From assembly GCF_022539315.1 (NCBI RefSeq), contig NC_066316.1:30505245-30569244 (forward strand): a stretch of 64,000 nt of DNA. The letters are read 5' to 3'. Source of the stretch: Serinus canaria (taxonomy: Eukaryota; Chordata; Aves; Passeriformes; Fringillidae). Positions 26,640-39,814 of the stretch are shown in pieces. Within the stretch, counting starts at the first letter, position 1. Each line of letters begins with the position of its first letter. The notes beneath the pieces were generated by a model. It did not search any database. It worked only from the letters and a program-made list of their open reading frames with translations, and was not told the origin of the DNA. The translations under genes and the position numbers were made by a program.

Positions 26640-27886
26640 TTCCAGGAGCAAATTCCCCTGGGAATAATTTCAAAGCATATTAAGGATGAGAGGGTGATTG
26701 GGAGTAGTTAGCATGGATTTATGAAAGGCAAATAATATTTGACCATCTGAATAAGTTCCTGTGTTGAGGTGACTGGCTCAGTAGATGTGGTTAGAGGAGC
26801 TTATCCTGATTTTAACTAGGCTGCTGAAAGTGTCTCTTCTGATATCATCATTGACAAGGTGATGAATTACAAGCTAGATAAGTGGACAATGAGGTGGATT
26901 GAAAACTGCTGATTTCCTGAGCTGATGGGTTGTGACCAGTGGGATGAAGTCCAGCTGGAATTCAGTCACTGGGATTGACACTGAGACAAATACTATTTAA
27001 CATCTTCATTAATGACCTGAATGATGGGACAGTGTATCCTAAGGAGTTTGCAAATGACACAGAACTGTGATGCATCTGATGGTTACGCTGCAAGTCTGAC
27101 AGCCTGGAGAAATGTGCCAACAGCAAACTCATGAGGCTTGGCAAAGGCAGATGCAAAAGTCTTTGGGCCTGGACGAGCTCCCATGCATCAGCAGAGGCAG
27201 GGAGCTGTCTGGTCAGAAGATCTGTGTTTTGTGGTGAATAGCAGGATAGACATGAGACAGCAAGGCACACTTGTGGCAAAGTCAGTCAGCAATCTCCTGG
27301 GCTGCTGAGGGAAAGCAGCATCAGTAGATGAGGGGAAGGTGATCCTTCCCCTCTACTCAGCACTGGTGAGACACCTCTGGTGTACCAAGCACAGTTCTGA
27401 GCTTGCCTCAGAGGTGAGAGGTGTGGACATGCTTGGGGTGAGTCGAGCAAAGTGTCATACAGGTGGTTAAGGACTTGCTTGGGCATTTGACATCTGAGAA
27501 GAGACTGAGGGCACTGGGACTGTTCAGTCCACCAAAGAGAAGACTCAGGCTATCCCATTAATGTCTCTGCATTCCTGATGGAGTGGAGTAAAGAAAATAG
27601 AGTTAGATTCTTCTCCATGGTGCCCACAAAGGGTATAAGAGGCAATGGGCACAAACTGAAAGACAGGAACTGTTTTAAATGTTAGAAAAACTTATTTTAA
27701 TCTTAAGGGTGATTGAACACTGGTGCAGGTTGCCCAGAAAAGCTGTGGAGTCTCCATCCCTGGAGATATAAAAACATCAACTAGACACAGCCCTGAGCAA
27801 CCTGCTGTAGCTAACGCTGTTTGAGCAGTGGGGATTGGACTGGATTATTGCCAGAGGTTCTTCCCCACCACCAAGATTCTGTGACT
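26640..27886 (+). mobile_element. CR1 LINE, longest copy in window, plus strand
   Basis: This is a 5'-truncated CR1 with recognisable ORF2 landmarks in order. They are 'AGCATGGATTTATGAAAGGC', 'AACATCTTCATTAATGACCTG' (reverse-transcriptase NIFINDL), 'GTTTGCAAATGACAC' where the catalytic FADD block now reads FAND, 'CTCATGAGGCTTGGCAAAGG', 'GGGACTGTTCAGTCC', 'GGTTGCCCAGAAAAGCTGTG', and a terminal 'GATTCTGTGACT'. Many stops and frameshifts interrupt ORF2, so the copy is dead. The 5' limit is approximate, and CR1-like sequence may extend to about 26570. Antisense open frames at 26962-27486 are by-products. Confidence 0.9.
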
Positions 27887-28365
27887 GCTGAGATGAGCAG
27901 CAGGAAAATGCAACTAGACTACCTTTCTCCAAGGAAGAAAAAAAAATAAAAGTGAGGGATTTTATGCAGTGTAAGGCACTAGATATGGGGCTATTAAAAA
28001 ACAGAGACTCTTGTTTGATGGGAGAATTTGCTTTAAACAGTGTCTTTTCTTCCTAAAGCACATCTTGCTTTTTGTGTACTTGCTGCAGGCTTTTCCTGCC
28101 ACATTAGTAAAGCAGAACCCACAGATCTCCCTTGGATCAGCAGCTCAGAGAGCTTCATGAGTTTGGTAGAAAGGGGATGCAAAAATACAAGTGTGAAGCA
28201 TGTTAATAGATCCTGCCTCTTGTTCAAGGGTAATTTTTTTGTTTGAATTGGAATAGACTGAAAGTGGGAAAGGCTTATAATGGTCTGTGTCCAGGGCATG
28301 TGTGCAAAAGACTGAGGATTCCTGAAAATGGGGTGTGGGGTGTTTGTTATCAGTGGGCACCACCA
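27887..28365. other. Unique DNA, no gene recognised
   Basis: AT-rich spacer between the CR1 copy and the GC-rich block. No convincing exon or repeat is visible. Confidence 0.5.
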
Positions 28366-28625
28366 GGCCTGACTGCTCCTGCCCAACCCTGCAGAGCCAT
28401 CAGTCCCTGCCCCAGCGATGCTGCAGCCACAGCAGGGCCCCTCTCCAGCTGCCCACAGCCCTGCCTGGCCTCAGCCCCTCAACCTGTCCCAACCTGGGCC
28501 CAGCCCCAGCCACCTGCACCTGCCTGGGGTGGGAGGTGGGATGGGCCATGGTGGGCAGACCCCGTCCTGACAGACCCCATGGGCAGCACCCACCTCCTGG
28601 GGCCCTGGAATGGTCCCACCACCTT
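28366..28625. other. GC-rich, CpG-poor block
   Basis: An abrupt rise in G+C within AT-rich flanks, dominated by CAGCCC, CTGCC and CCCAGCC words and with only two or three CpG dinucleotides. The lack of CpG argues against an active CpG-island promoter and suggests methylated, decayed DNA such as an old LTR or the 5' part of a retroelement. The low stop frequency explains open frames on both strands (28243-28757), none with a recognisable domain. The family could not be identified. Confidence 0.5.
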
Positions 28626-31600
28626 TCCAGTGATGTTCTGAGGTGGTTTGTTAGTGTTGTGTTCATTTAAAGGTAATAATGCCTCCCTGGGGTTTCTCTG
28701 GAGCCCAGGTCTGGCCAGAGCTCTGGCAGGCAGGCCAATAGTAGCACCCTTTGTCACAGCAGAGTCCTTGGGTGAAACCTTCTAAACTTTACCTGTGTTT
28801 CGTTGACTTTGAAAGACACTGTGCTGGAATCAAATTAGCAAATATAATGTGGGTACCTGGAGAACTCAGTTCCTTTTATTTCTGTGACAGAGCCTTGCTA
28901 TTAAAATAGAATAATAGATGTGCACTAGGCAGTGCATTAGGAGAAAAAACAATGGGTAACTAACTTTTGAAAGGCTATAGATAGTGCATTAAATGGTGAC
29001 TTTTTTCTCGCTAACTTGGGTATCTTGTCATATGTTAATTAAATGCCTGGAAAAATCTTTAGGAGATAATAATAAGATAATAGTGCAGAGACTTTAATGT
29101 AAATTGGAAGCATTATGCTGTATATCTTCTTCTGTCTTACTTTTAAAGCTCAGTAAGGATTCTTAGCTAAAACAATTGATCTTAATGTACTTAAAAGTAA
29201 GACAATTTAAAAGTAAATTAGAGAGTTGAAAAGCAAGCTTTCGGAATTTAAGTGATTTAGTCTGTCTTCATTGTTTGAACTCCCCATTTCCCACTTGTTT
29301 ATGTATCATTTCAGAGTTTATATAAAGGCAGTCCTTGTCCTAGCTCCTACTGTCCCACTGGGAAAAATCAGATCTCTTATGTATTTCTTTGTTCCTCTTT
29401 CATGCCCCTTTTCCTTCCCTTTTGGAAGTCTGCTTCCTGTGGTTTTGATCATGAGTGTAAAACTATAGTCTGTGTGCATTCATGCAAAGGCATTGGAAGG
29501 ATGTCAGCCACGGCCATAATGAAGTGAATTTTGCTGTCCTTGGCAGGGAGATGAGAGAGGGACCCAGCTTCTGATTATTCTCATGGCCATGCTAGCTGGA
29601 GTTTGTCGTTGTAAAGGCTGAGACTTGCATTCCAGCAGGGCTTGATCCTGTGAACCACACAAAGGAAGCTCGCCATTCATCTTTGTCCTTCTCAACACTA
29701 ATTGAAGAGAGTATGCTTTGCTCTGAGGAGGAATACTGGGCAAAGCTCTGCTGCCCCATCATTGTTGTCTTATCTTGTAAGAGTAGATATTTGTTTACAT
29801 TAGATCTAGATAATAAAAAGATGTTTGGAGTGAATGCACAGTCTGGCCAATACATCCACAGTGTAAGTTCCTGAAAATCCTGATGCTCTTGTCATTTTAA
29901 CATCTTGTGTGGTCCTCTGAAATCCTCCAGCAGAAGAATACATTTCTCAGAACACAGGGGAAATAGGAGTTTCTTTTACTTTAATTCTGATGTCACTTCA
30001 TTTCTTTTCCTTTCTTCCTTCTTCCTTTACTCCTGGAAAGGGAGATTTGACACTGTGCTCCCAGCTGTTCAAAGCATTAAGATTAGAAGGCAGTCCTGGA
30101 TTTCTGTTCTAGCTGTGGTGTCCTCAGTTAGTAGGGACCCTGCTAGTGGCCCCGAGGATGTTTCTTCATAGTTAGTGATTCATGAAGTGTACAGAAACAG
30201 CCCACTTGAAATCCCAAACAATTTCCATGGCAGTTTAAAGTGCTGTCATTTACTGTATCAAAAGTAAAAATTTATTTCCATGATGTCTAGAGGGTGTTGT
30301 AACTTAGATCAGAAAACAGGGATCTCCCTTTTCCTGCATTATAGAATAGTTATTTTATGCAACAGTTTCTATCAGATAAATGTTTGCTGGTTTTGCCTGG
30401 TTTTGGCTTAAAAAAGAAGTAAAATAATGCTCCCTTCAATTTGGAAGATGTTTACAGAAACTGATTTATTCTATGCAGCAGCAGAGGTGGCTGCAGCCAA
30501 AGAAAGACTTAAACTTTACCAGTTTTTCTCATTCATCTACAAATCTCTCCAAAGGTGCTGGTGTTTGTCTGAGACTTTGGGATAGTGGCTTAAAGGTATG
30601 TGCAGCTAAGCAAGAAAGGCTTGTACTATTTAAATATTTGTGAAAAACCCACAGAAATTGCAAGTAATTATGACTTGTATGTTCCCTTTTCAATCAAGAT
30701 GTTACATTGGTGGAAACACCAGATTTGGCAAAAGAATTCCCTTTTTTTTCTGCACCATTATTAGTGATTTTTGTGACATTCTACACCAAGCAGGGGCTCT
30801 GTGTAGGTGGTTAAAAGCAAAAGTCACAGTTTTTCAGAAGACTCTCCTTTAGGAGCTCAGAATTCTTCATTTTTATGTGCAGAGATTTTTTTCTCATTTT
30901 AAAACTATCTAACCATTAAAATAAGAAATTAGTGTTTTCTGAAATTAATCCAGAGTGACATTCCTCTTCTCCTTTCCAGCTTGGTCATCAGCCATACTGT
31001 GATAGTTAAGACAGCCTGAGCTCCCCTAGTGCTCAAATACCTGGCAACACAGCTTGCCAATCTCCACTTCTGGACATGTTTGTGTGCAAGAGTAACTGTT
31101 TTCCTAACAATAAATAATCACTGAGAGTATATCTTTATTCTTCCTTTCCTGGAATTTAAATAATCTTGTCATAAGATTAATGGGCCCACTCTGAAGTGTG
31201 AGTTTTTAATGAGTCTCATTGTTTTCAGCCAAATTGTTTTGGGTTAGAAATTGTAGCAGACAGAAGGTAGGTGAGACGAAGCACCCCAATCTGAATTTCT
31301 TTTTTGGATTTCCTGTGCTGTTTTTACCTCACTGATAGATAACAAAGTTATAGCTGGGATTATATAGCTGTGTAGCATGTTTTGTAAAAACAATGGACAT
31401 AAAAAGGGTAAAGTGAAATTTCATTATTTCAATTTTCAGAAAATTCTGTTTCTACCTGCATAAATTTAGATATTTAAGTTCTTAATTTATGGGACCTACA
31501 TGAAAGGAGAATTCATTGCAACACAGGTCTTTGGAGTACTAAAGAACCCATAGTAATGATATGTGGAAATCCAAGGAAAAGAACCTCAAAACAAAACCTG

Positions 31601-34600
31601 ACAATTTACCCCTTGTTAGGATTGTGATGCTTTGGCTGGGTTACAGTGTGTTCAGACCATCAACCTATCTCCTGTGTTACAGGGAATAAGCAGCACTGGC
31701 ATTTATACAGAGGAAAAAAAAATAAGTAGCACTAGGAGCAAGGGTGATTTCTGCAACAGGAACTGGTTTATGAATAGGTGTTGTCCATCTGTTTTTTTGT
31801 GATTCTGTAATCTGCAGCTAAACAGGTAAATTCTATTTCCTGTCCTGGAGAGATGAACTCCCAGATTCTCCTTGTATCTCCTTTGAAGATACAGACATCT
31901 GGGATATAGACATTCACAGTGGATTCTGATGGTTTGAGGAACTTAAGTGTGTACATTGTTCATGAAAAATCTATGGGTAATTCACCTATAGAATGGGAGC
32001 AGCTGTAAAAAAAAAAAAGTTGACTTCTGCTTGATGCCAGTACATTTCTGGTTTTACTAACAGGTTGGTCCCTAGCAGTACTGAGAAGAGTTTTGTAACA
32101 TACTCTTTTTAGAAATTATGTTTAAGAGAGGCAAAGAGTGTTATGAGTTATCTTCTGTCACAAGGGACATTATTTTTAGATCTATTTTTAGAAATGTACA
32201 TACAGATCTTACTTGAACTTATTGCAGAGTATGCTTTCTTTCATTCCTGCTAACAGCAGGGTCTTCAAAATCCATTGAAACATCTTCTTTAACTTTTAAA
32301 TTTGTAGCATCACATGAAAACGTATATTTAACTATTAGTCACATGGCATGTATTCACAGGAGCAGCTTTAAATGGCAGAACCAGCAGAAAGAACTTCAGA
32401 CTTAAACATTTGAGTATATGTATTGTATATAAGAGAGGACACTAGTTGGTTCATGCTGACAGCCTCCAGGGACCTGATCAGGACACCGTTGTGCTGGTGG
32501 TTTTGGAACTGTGAAAGTCTGTACCATTCTGCAACTGTATTATGTGTTTTTACACTGCTTGAAAAACACTGAGGAAAAAAAAAAATCAACTCTTCCCTGA
32601 ATATTCAAGGCATCCCTTTCAAATAAGGGATATTCACAACATTATCTTTCCCATCCTTTTAGTTTACCATGCTTTACTACATACTTAGAGTGGAATCAAT
32701 CTGTGAAGCTGTGTTAAATCAGCTTTTTAGAAGTAGCTGATGCTCAAAATGCATATGTAGAAAGGGCAGCACAGTCCAAGCAGATGATGAGCAACATCAA
32801 TTGATGTATTGCCCTATAAGAAAAGAAGGGAGGTGAAGCCAGCTAGTTGGAAAAAGTAGTGTTTCATCAGTTTGATAGGTGTTTCCTCACTTTCTCCCCT
32901 TTTTCCTCTCTTTTTTTGGAAGAGAGAGGAGAAATGGGAGAAGAGAACTGACAGAGTACTTCATCTTGGTCCTTTGCTCTAATTCAGCAGATGAGATAAT
33001 AACTTACATGTGCTGTATCCCACAAGTGTCATGCACAAATAAATGTGTTAGCTCTATTTAGTCACGATATCCTAAATGAGATATGCTAATGTGAATTGCA
33101 TATGATATGATAATTCAGTTGCATATGATAATGCTAATTCATGCAGCAGTGAATTCAGCACAGGGTTTTACCTGCCCAGTTTTAGCTCTTTCCAAAAGCA
33201 GTATGAGTATGTATGAACACTGGGCTGAAAGGTGCAGCACCTTCTCTAACCAAGAGTACCACTTGCGTCAGCATGGACACTGGAGCCTAACAGTATCAAT
33301 TTTGCTATTTCCTGATGGTTTTATTAATTCCATTTGCTCAAATCCCCATTCAGACTTCTTAACAACGCTGTGAATTTCTCCAAAGGGAAAACAGAAATTA
33401 TGTTGTGGTTACTTATATAGTAGTTTGGTCGGTTTGGCTTCCTGGACACTTCTCCCTTACTTGGGAGTTGGTCAACAGTATGTTCTCGTATGAAATTAGA
33501 TTAAGAAATTACTTTTCTGAGACAAAGTAATTTGGCATACCACAGGGTTTGTTTCTGCCAAAGTATAGCTAGATATGGCAGTTAATACAGTTTCTTTTGA
33601 GGTTACTTTCCTACTACAGTTGTTCTAGGAAGCTTTGTTCCTTTTCATTTTCTTAGCATTTAAACAAGTCCCCCCAAAGGACTGATTATCCCAAAAACCA
33701 AGACTGTTCAAGTCAAGAAACGCTTTCTAAAGAACCTTTACTTCTGTTGTGGCTCTTTTATTTGGGGAGTAGTTCCTCTATATTAATCTATTGTCTTAGC
33801 CAAAAGGAACAGAAGCTTCTGCTGGACACAAGGAAGAAAGCCCCTTTCTAGTGGAGCTGATGGTCCTCAAAGAGATGGAGTCCTCCTGGAGGGGTTATCC
33901 AAGCTTTCAGGTTGTGCTCCGAAACATTCCATTTGCTGTTTCTTCCTCAGCTTCTGAATTCTGTTACTTTCAGTCTCATGTGGCAAGGAATAGGACCACA
34001 TAAACATTTCCTTCAATGGTCATCACCTTCCCCAACCATTATTTTGGGGGTGCAACTATATTTAAGGAATAGCCATTGTCTAACAGCAGAGCTCAGCAGT
34101 GTGGCCCTGGAGAAGGATGAGGTCTGTCCAGATGGTATGACATATCAAGGTTTTGTGTAAGGCGGGGGAAAAAGATTTGAGTTTTGGGGAAAGAAGAGAA
34201 AGATCAGCATATCTAAGAACTGAGCAGATTTGCCACTTTGACTGTCACTTCAGCCATGCTCAGACAATGCTGCATCAATTGCCATTCATGTCATATTGGG
34301 ATGTATTTCAGATCATAATGATAGAAATCAAATGCTGAGCTATACTGAAATCACCAGCTGAGATTCTGATTCAATGGGGAATCAGTATGAGGCTTACATT
34401 CTGAATACCAGATTTAAAACACCAGACAGATTCCCTGGCAGATCCTCTGGCTGTGGGAAGGTGAAATATGAGTGGACCTGACTGCTATCATTTTTTTCTC
34501 TCTGCAGGCCACTCATTTTTTGCATCACGAGTGCAGTGCTGACTGCATAAATGTTCCTCACTATTTATTGTCATTTACTTCAATGGTCAAAGGAAGAATT

Positions 34601-34904
34601 TTAGTGAAAATTTTGAAAAAAATAATTTAGGTCTCTGTAGAACACAGAAAATGTGCATACATGTGTAGTGGAGACATCATTCACTAAATATTTATGTGTG
34701 CATCTCTGAGCAGTTTAAAAGCTGAAGGGATGAGGAAGAATGTCTGTGGTTTGTGGGGATTTTGTTTGATTTGGATTTTGTGGAAATATATATCTCCACA
34801 AGTGTTGTATAGATCTCCACAAGTGTTCCAGAGACCTCTTATTTTGATTTGTCTGTGTTATTTCATATTTGAACACAGGACAGCTATCACACTTCTTTCT
34901 GTAG
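28626..34904. other. Unique AT-rich DNA, no gene recognised
   Basis: No coding sequence or interspersed repeat is recognisable. At 33096-33130 the 12-mer TTGCATATGATA occurs twice, 23 bp apart, within an AT-rich patch. At 34792-34827 a 15-bp word is tandemly duplicated (listed separately). Confidence 0.55.
34792..34827. repeat. Short tandem duplication, 21-bp period
   Basis: ATCTCCACAAGTGTT occurs at 34792-34806 and again at 34813-34827 without mismatch, implying a recent slippage-type duplication. Confidence 0.85.
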
Positions 34905-35143
34905 GTCCCTTTGGAATAAGGAGAGGTTTCACAGTTAGAGGCTATGAAATTCGCTTAAATGAATACCGAAAAAAACCCCCAACTGCCTCTGAGGTAAAAC
35001 TCGATAAAATCTGTAGGACTCCTCTTGTTTACTTCAATGTTCTGTGGACTGGAAACATGGTAAAGATACACAATGCAGTGAAGAAAAGCCTCGGAGGAGT
35101 CCTGTGGTCTTTATGGCATGTCCTACAATGCTAGTGACGAAAG

Positions 35144-35164
35144 ACAAAGGCTTCCTATTTGCAT
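35144..35164 (+). promoter_or_regulatory. SOX-like plus POU octamer pair
   Basis: ACAAAGG (35144-35150), a SOX/TCF-type core, is followed six bases later by a perfect POU octamer, ATTTGCAT (35157-35164). A second SOX-like core, ACTTTGTG, follows near 35169-35176. The patch also retains CpGs at about 35093 and 35139. This could be an enhancer, but the motifs are short and the evidence is motif-only. Confidence 0.25.
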
Positions 35165-36168
35165 CCACTACTTTGTGAGCAAAATAGAAGCTCTGCAACT
35201 CTCCTAGCATATTTAGGAAAAAACAACCTTGAAATCTGTTAGGGGGTATGGGGGGCATGTCCCACTGTTTCTTGGGAAACAGTTACAGTTACTAAATGCC
35301 TCTGTTATTTATTAGTTCCTATGTCTTTTCACCTGTTTGGTGACTACAGCAGAGCACAGCTGTATTGCCTTCCTATCTGCTGGCTGAAAACATTGCAGAG
35401 CAAGCTCTTGGAGGTCCTCCTTAGGCTTTGTAACCTTCCTTTGTGCCAGAAGCTGTTTAAGCAGAGCTTTCTCTTAACACCTTTCATCATGAACCCTCAT
35501 TATGAGATTCACCCAATCATTTTTTTTCCCCAGTGCCACACTCAGCTGGAAAGGAGAGGATGAGCCTTAGATCTGTATATCCCTTGAAAGGGGGAGTTGA
35601 GAATGGAAGGGAATCAAGTGTGGGGGGGGGTAAGGAGGGAGAGATCTATGAAATGTAACACCTGTTTTATTGTTCTGATTGCGAAACTACTCTGGGACAT
35701 TGCCAGTGTAGGCATAATCAATCTGCACTCTCAGGCACAAACCAAACTGTACAGCTGACCTGATTAATTCCATTTTTATTTTATTTTCATATCTGGAGGC
35801 CCAGTCTGAGAAACAAAACTAAAACACGTGAGGAAAGCTAATATGAAAACCTTATTTTTCTTTGCATTTTCCTTTATTGAGGATTTTTTGTCGTGTTTGC
35901 TAGCATAATGATCCTGTTGCTATATCTTTGCTGCTTATTATTTGTTGATAAGCTAAATTTTATCTCTTTCAGTGATGCTCTTGCTAAGCTTAGTTCACAG
36001 CCTAGCCTGTGCATCACATACTCTACCATCAGCTGACAAGACAGTGGTGCTCATTCTCTGCCTGCACTGTTGTGTTTCTGCGTGCCGACTGTGTGCTCTC
36101 CTCCCTGCCTTCCTGTGGGCACAGCACCAGGAAGCGAAACTTGCCAAGATGCTCAGCATAAACTCTTT

Positions 36169-36191
36169 GTTCTTCAGTTCCACTGAAGAAC
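36169..36191. repeat. Perfect 10-bp inverted repeat, 3-nt loop
   Basis: GTTCTTCAGT (36169-36178), a TCC loop, then ACTGAAGAAC (36182-36191). This is a tight hairpin. A further CTTCAG follows at about 36200. Confidence 0.8.
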
Positions 36192-37230
36192 TGAACTGCT
36201 CTTCAGATTGAACTGAGGTTGGATTCACTGTTGGCTGTCATCATTAGCAGCTGTGTCCCGCTGTCAAAGTCCAGTGTGCAGATGCACACACTTCCCCTGC
36301 TGAGAAGTTATGGAGCGTGGGTAGGCCCCTTAGAAATCACCTGGAGATACTTAGCTGAGGGAGAGGGCTATGCACTAGCTCTGTGCAGCTGTGATACGTA
36401 CCAGGCACAGAAGAATCCAGTCACACTAAAGCTTAGTTTCCTAAGGAAGCTACGCTGCAGTGTGTCTGCATCTCCTCCCTCTGCCCTTTCCCTTTCCCTC
36501 TTCTCTCTCTGACTTTTGAACTCTCAGGCTAAATTAAACTAAAGCTAGAAAAGGGATAGAAGTTTAAAATAGGATTAGTTTCATTACTTTCCAGGGCAAT
36601 GCTGATGGAAGATAAAGACCCAAATTAGTTCCCAAAGAAAGAAAAAACCCAAACCATTGGGCAAAATTCAACCATGTGATACTGTATTTGAGAGCCTGCA
36701 GGTGATCAGTCCTCCCATGTTCAGACCAGTCAGTAACTAAATACCTAAGTCCAGTGTAACTGCAGCACATCATCTCTCATACAAAAGATATTGGGGGTTT
36801 TGATGTTGTTGTGGGAGTGACAGAGGTTTAAAGGATGAAGAAACCAAATTTACCAAAAATTATTCTTCCTTAGTTCATTGGACAACTTTGCAGTTAGATA
36901 TGAGAAAAAGATCTTACTCTCTACAGGCAACTGCTATATATTACCAAATATAATTTACCCCCTGGAGTAATGCAGCTTATCTGTTTTTGCCTTCGTGGTG
37001 TGGACCCTCAGTGGATATTACTTATTTAATGTTGTTTTGCCAGAGTAGGAGCAGCTAGCTTGCAAGCTCTTTGGTTGCAACACTTTGCCAATGGAGTTCT
37101 GTGGGAAGCATTTTCTATGTTTCATATATAAGAGTAGAAAGAGCAGACGGGGCAATTTTATATCTTGGTTTACAGCCCATGCTACAGGTTTGCTGTGTTC
37201 CAGTGCAGCTAACAGACTGTCTTGGTGGGG

Positions 37231-37244
37231 TTTTTTTTTTTGTT

Positions 37245-37278
<34 letters not shown>

Positions 37279-37290
37279 GTTTTTTTTTTT
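37231..37290. repeat. Long poly-T tract
   Basis: About 60 bases of T with isolated G interruptions. The minus-strand reading is a long A-rich tract. No processed pseudogene was recognised to its left, so a retroposon tail is not supported. Assembly length here is likely unreliable. Confidence 0.9.
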
Positions 37291-39814
37291 GTTAATAAAT
37301 ATGTGATTAGGAAACTGTAAGGTATACTGCTTCTTCCTGACTGTTCCTGGAACAGATTTAGTTTGAAGTGTTATAGAAACAACTTCTGTCTAGAACCAGC
37401 CAGAATGACAGTGGACATGGAAAATCACTTGAGCTTTGGCAGTTTGATACTGATATAGCAAGTCACATAGGTTGCTTACACTTTAGACAATTGTACATTT
37501 TCAGTTGCTAGCAATTTTTATTATTTTGGAAAAAATCTGTTTTGTATTTTCATCATTTCAACCAATGAAAAAAGATGGTAATATACGATTTTGTCTGCAA
37601 ACAAAACTATTCTGAATACACTGTCAGTTTTGCGTGCCAGGTTAACAAAAATCTTTGCTTTTAGCAGTAAATATCATTTAACAGCATTATCCAGTTTAAT
37701 CAATTCTAGTTACTCTCCGGCATTTATAATGCATTTACTTTATATTATACCTGAAATATCTGATTACAGCTTATTATATCTTATTAAATTCTGTAATACA
37801 ATAAACATTACATGCTTATTTTGAACAGTGACACAAATATTTGCTGTCAGGGTGCTCCTGCAGTATCCTGTTTTCCATGCTTCCTGCTGTCCTCATCATC
37901 AGTGTCAGGCAGTGTTCAGACCCAGGGAGGTTCGCAGGAGAAAGGATTAAATTACCTCTGAATGGCAGAAGGCAAAGCAAAGAGTTCTGACCACTGGTCA
38001 GCAATGTGCTGCTCCACACAGTGCTAGGACTTCATAGAGGACACACACCACGTCACAGAAATCCAGATTAGATGTTAAAGGTCAGATAAACCATCTGTTA
38101 TTAAAGGATGGGTTTAAGCTTAAATGGAGGGGTTTTGCCAATAGTATCATTAAAGCCTTTAAGCAAGCAGAAATTGAGGGAGAATGACAGAAGCTGTTAC
38201 AGAGATGGTGCACTGCCTGTAATTTCAGCCTGTAGGTTGCTCACAGACTGCATGGGGTTGTCTTGTTTCATATTTGCTGTTACCTGTGGAGCAACTGGTG
38301 CAGGGAAGCTCCTTTTCATGTTCTGTTCCTGATTTGGTTTTAGAATACCTGGAACTGCTTCACAGTGTTGTGTGAACAAGCCTAGTTGTGACAATGCAGG
38401 ACTCAGGAAGAAAATTTTTGAGAATAGCAGAGGGCATGCTGAGATTGATGACAGCTTTCTGGTTTAGTAGCCAGGTAGGCACTGGAAGCAGCCCTCTTGC
38501 TGAAGAGGGTGTGTGCCCCAGTTAATGTGAGATACTTGAAAGTTCAGTGCAGGGGGAAAGGCTTGACACACTTCATGTGCCATTCTGGGTATGTCCAGCT
38601 GGAACAGAAAAGCCAGGGGCTGCTGAGGAAAGCCCCATGCCTTTGATAGAAGCTACAAAACTCTGATCTGACCCAGCATCTTTGTTTTTCATGGACTGTC
38701 CGAGAAATAATGACTAATTGGTAATTGATGATTGTTCATAGTCTCCTTTCAGATGTTTTGAGGTTAAACATAATGCTGTGATTTGAAATTCATGCAGGAA
38801 CCAGAAGCCTTGTTGCCATACAATCCTTCTTTTGGCTTCTTAGCTGCAAACAGGCCCTACTGCCAACTGTTTCTACCAGATCGAGCTTTCCCCAGTTTTC
38901 CTTTCAAGTGTAAATCGCATACTGGTCAAATCAGGTGAAACATGCACTTCTTTCCTCCTTTCTTGTGTCCTCTCTTTCAGCTTAACTCTCTCCTGTTTGG
39001 CAAGAGGTCTGGCCCACAGATTATTGCACTTGTTAGACTGCAGTGCTGGAATTGTGAAAATTATCATATGATTGACAGTCAAGAAAATGAATCCCACAGC
39101 ACTAAAGCAAAATCCCTCCACTTTTCTTGGCAGCTATGTATTGATTTCAGCTCTGCATGCTTAAAAGATACAGAATTTCTCAAGGATGCAGAAGCTGATC
39201 ATGATCATTCCTGAAAGCAGCGTGTCTCTACAGATTCTCCTGAGTCACAGGTAGAGCTTTCTTGCAGAGCTGCAGGGAAGGACAACGTTGCCACTCTCTT
39301 TGTGCAATGTCTGCTGGCACTGTGGCATTTTTTGGGGAGAAATGTTACTTACACTGAGTATAAGGTATTCAGAGAATAACCTCTTAACATTCTGTAATAG
39401 TGATGCTTTCAGATTTGAAATATTAAGTGATCAGAGTTCACTGCTGTGAAATTCCTTAATTAAAAACAAATTTGCTGTGTTTATAAAATGTCTAAATTTG
39501 CTGTTATGGTTAGAAAAACACACAAGAGAAGGCTTTGTTGAAATGTAAACACTTTGAATTATTACTGCAGTGTGCTGTCTGAATGCTCTCATTTAATGAC
39601 ACAGTGCTCAACATTCAAGTGAATATAATGGTAGCAAAGGGCTGTTAGGCTCAGATTCAGTGTTTAGGCTTCTAACTTTCCACTGAAACAGTTTATTGAA
39701 TCCAGATTCTTTGTTAACTCTTGCCCTTTTTCCTTTTAATTTTTTTTATTTCTGTGAGCTTTTTTTTTTTTTTTTTAGGGTGGTTTCTTATAGTGGTGAA
39801 AACTGGTAACTTAC

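Larger units (their letters stand above)
35177..39814. other. Unique AT-rich DNA, no gene recognised
   Basis: No recognisable gene. It contains a 9-base poly-G at 35622-35630, the 36169-36191 hairpin, the large poly-T tract at 37231-37290 and another T run at 39760-39776. The overlapping open frames at 35972-36228 on both strands coincide with a locally GC-richer stretch and show no domain. Confidence 0.55.

Noticed and set aside
28243..28757. Overlapping open frames on both strands
   Set aside because: All lie in the GC-rich block where stop codons are rare. Proline/alanine-rich translations on both strands are a composition effect.
33169..33221. Minus-strand exon-like segment with donor GGGCAG|GTAAAA
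   Set aside because: Short, open in two frames so coding frame is undefined, and with no partner or recognisable peptide.
34694..35134. 146-codon plus-strand open frame
   Set aside because: The frame as a whole has no domain, its first third looks like random hydrophobic sequence, and there is no promoter. Only the 89-nt splice-flanked core is kept as a weak finding.
37231..37290. Poly-A tail of a processed pseudogene
   Set aside because: No gene-like sequence lies on the expected side, and there is no target-site duplication.
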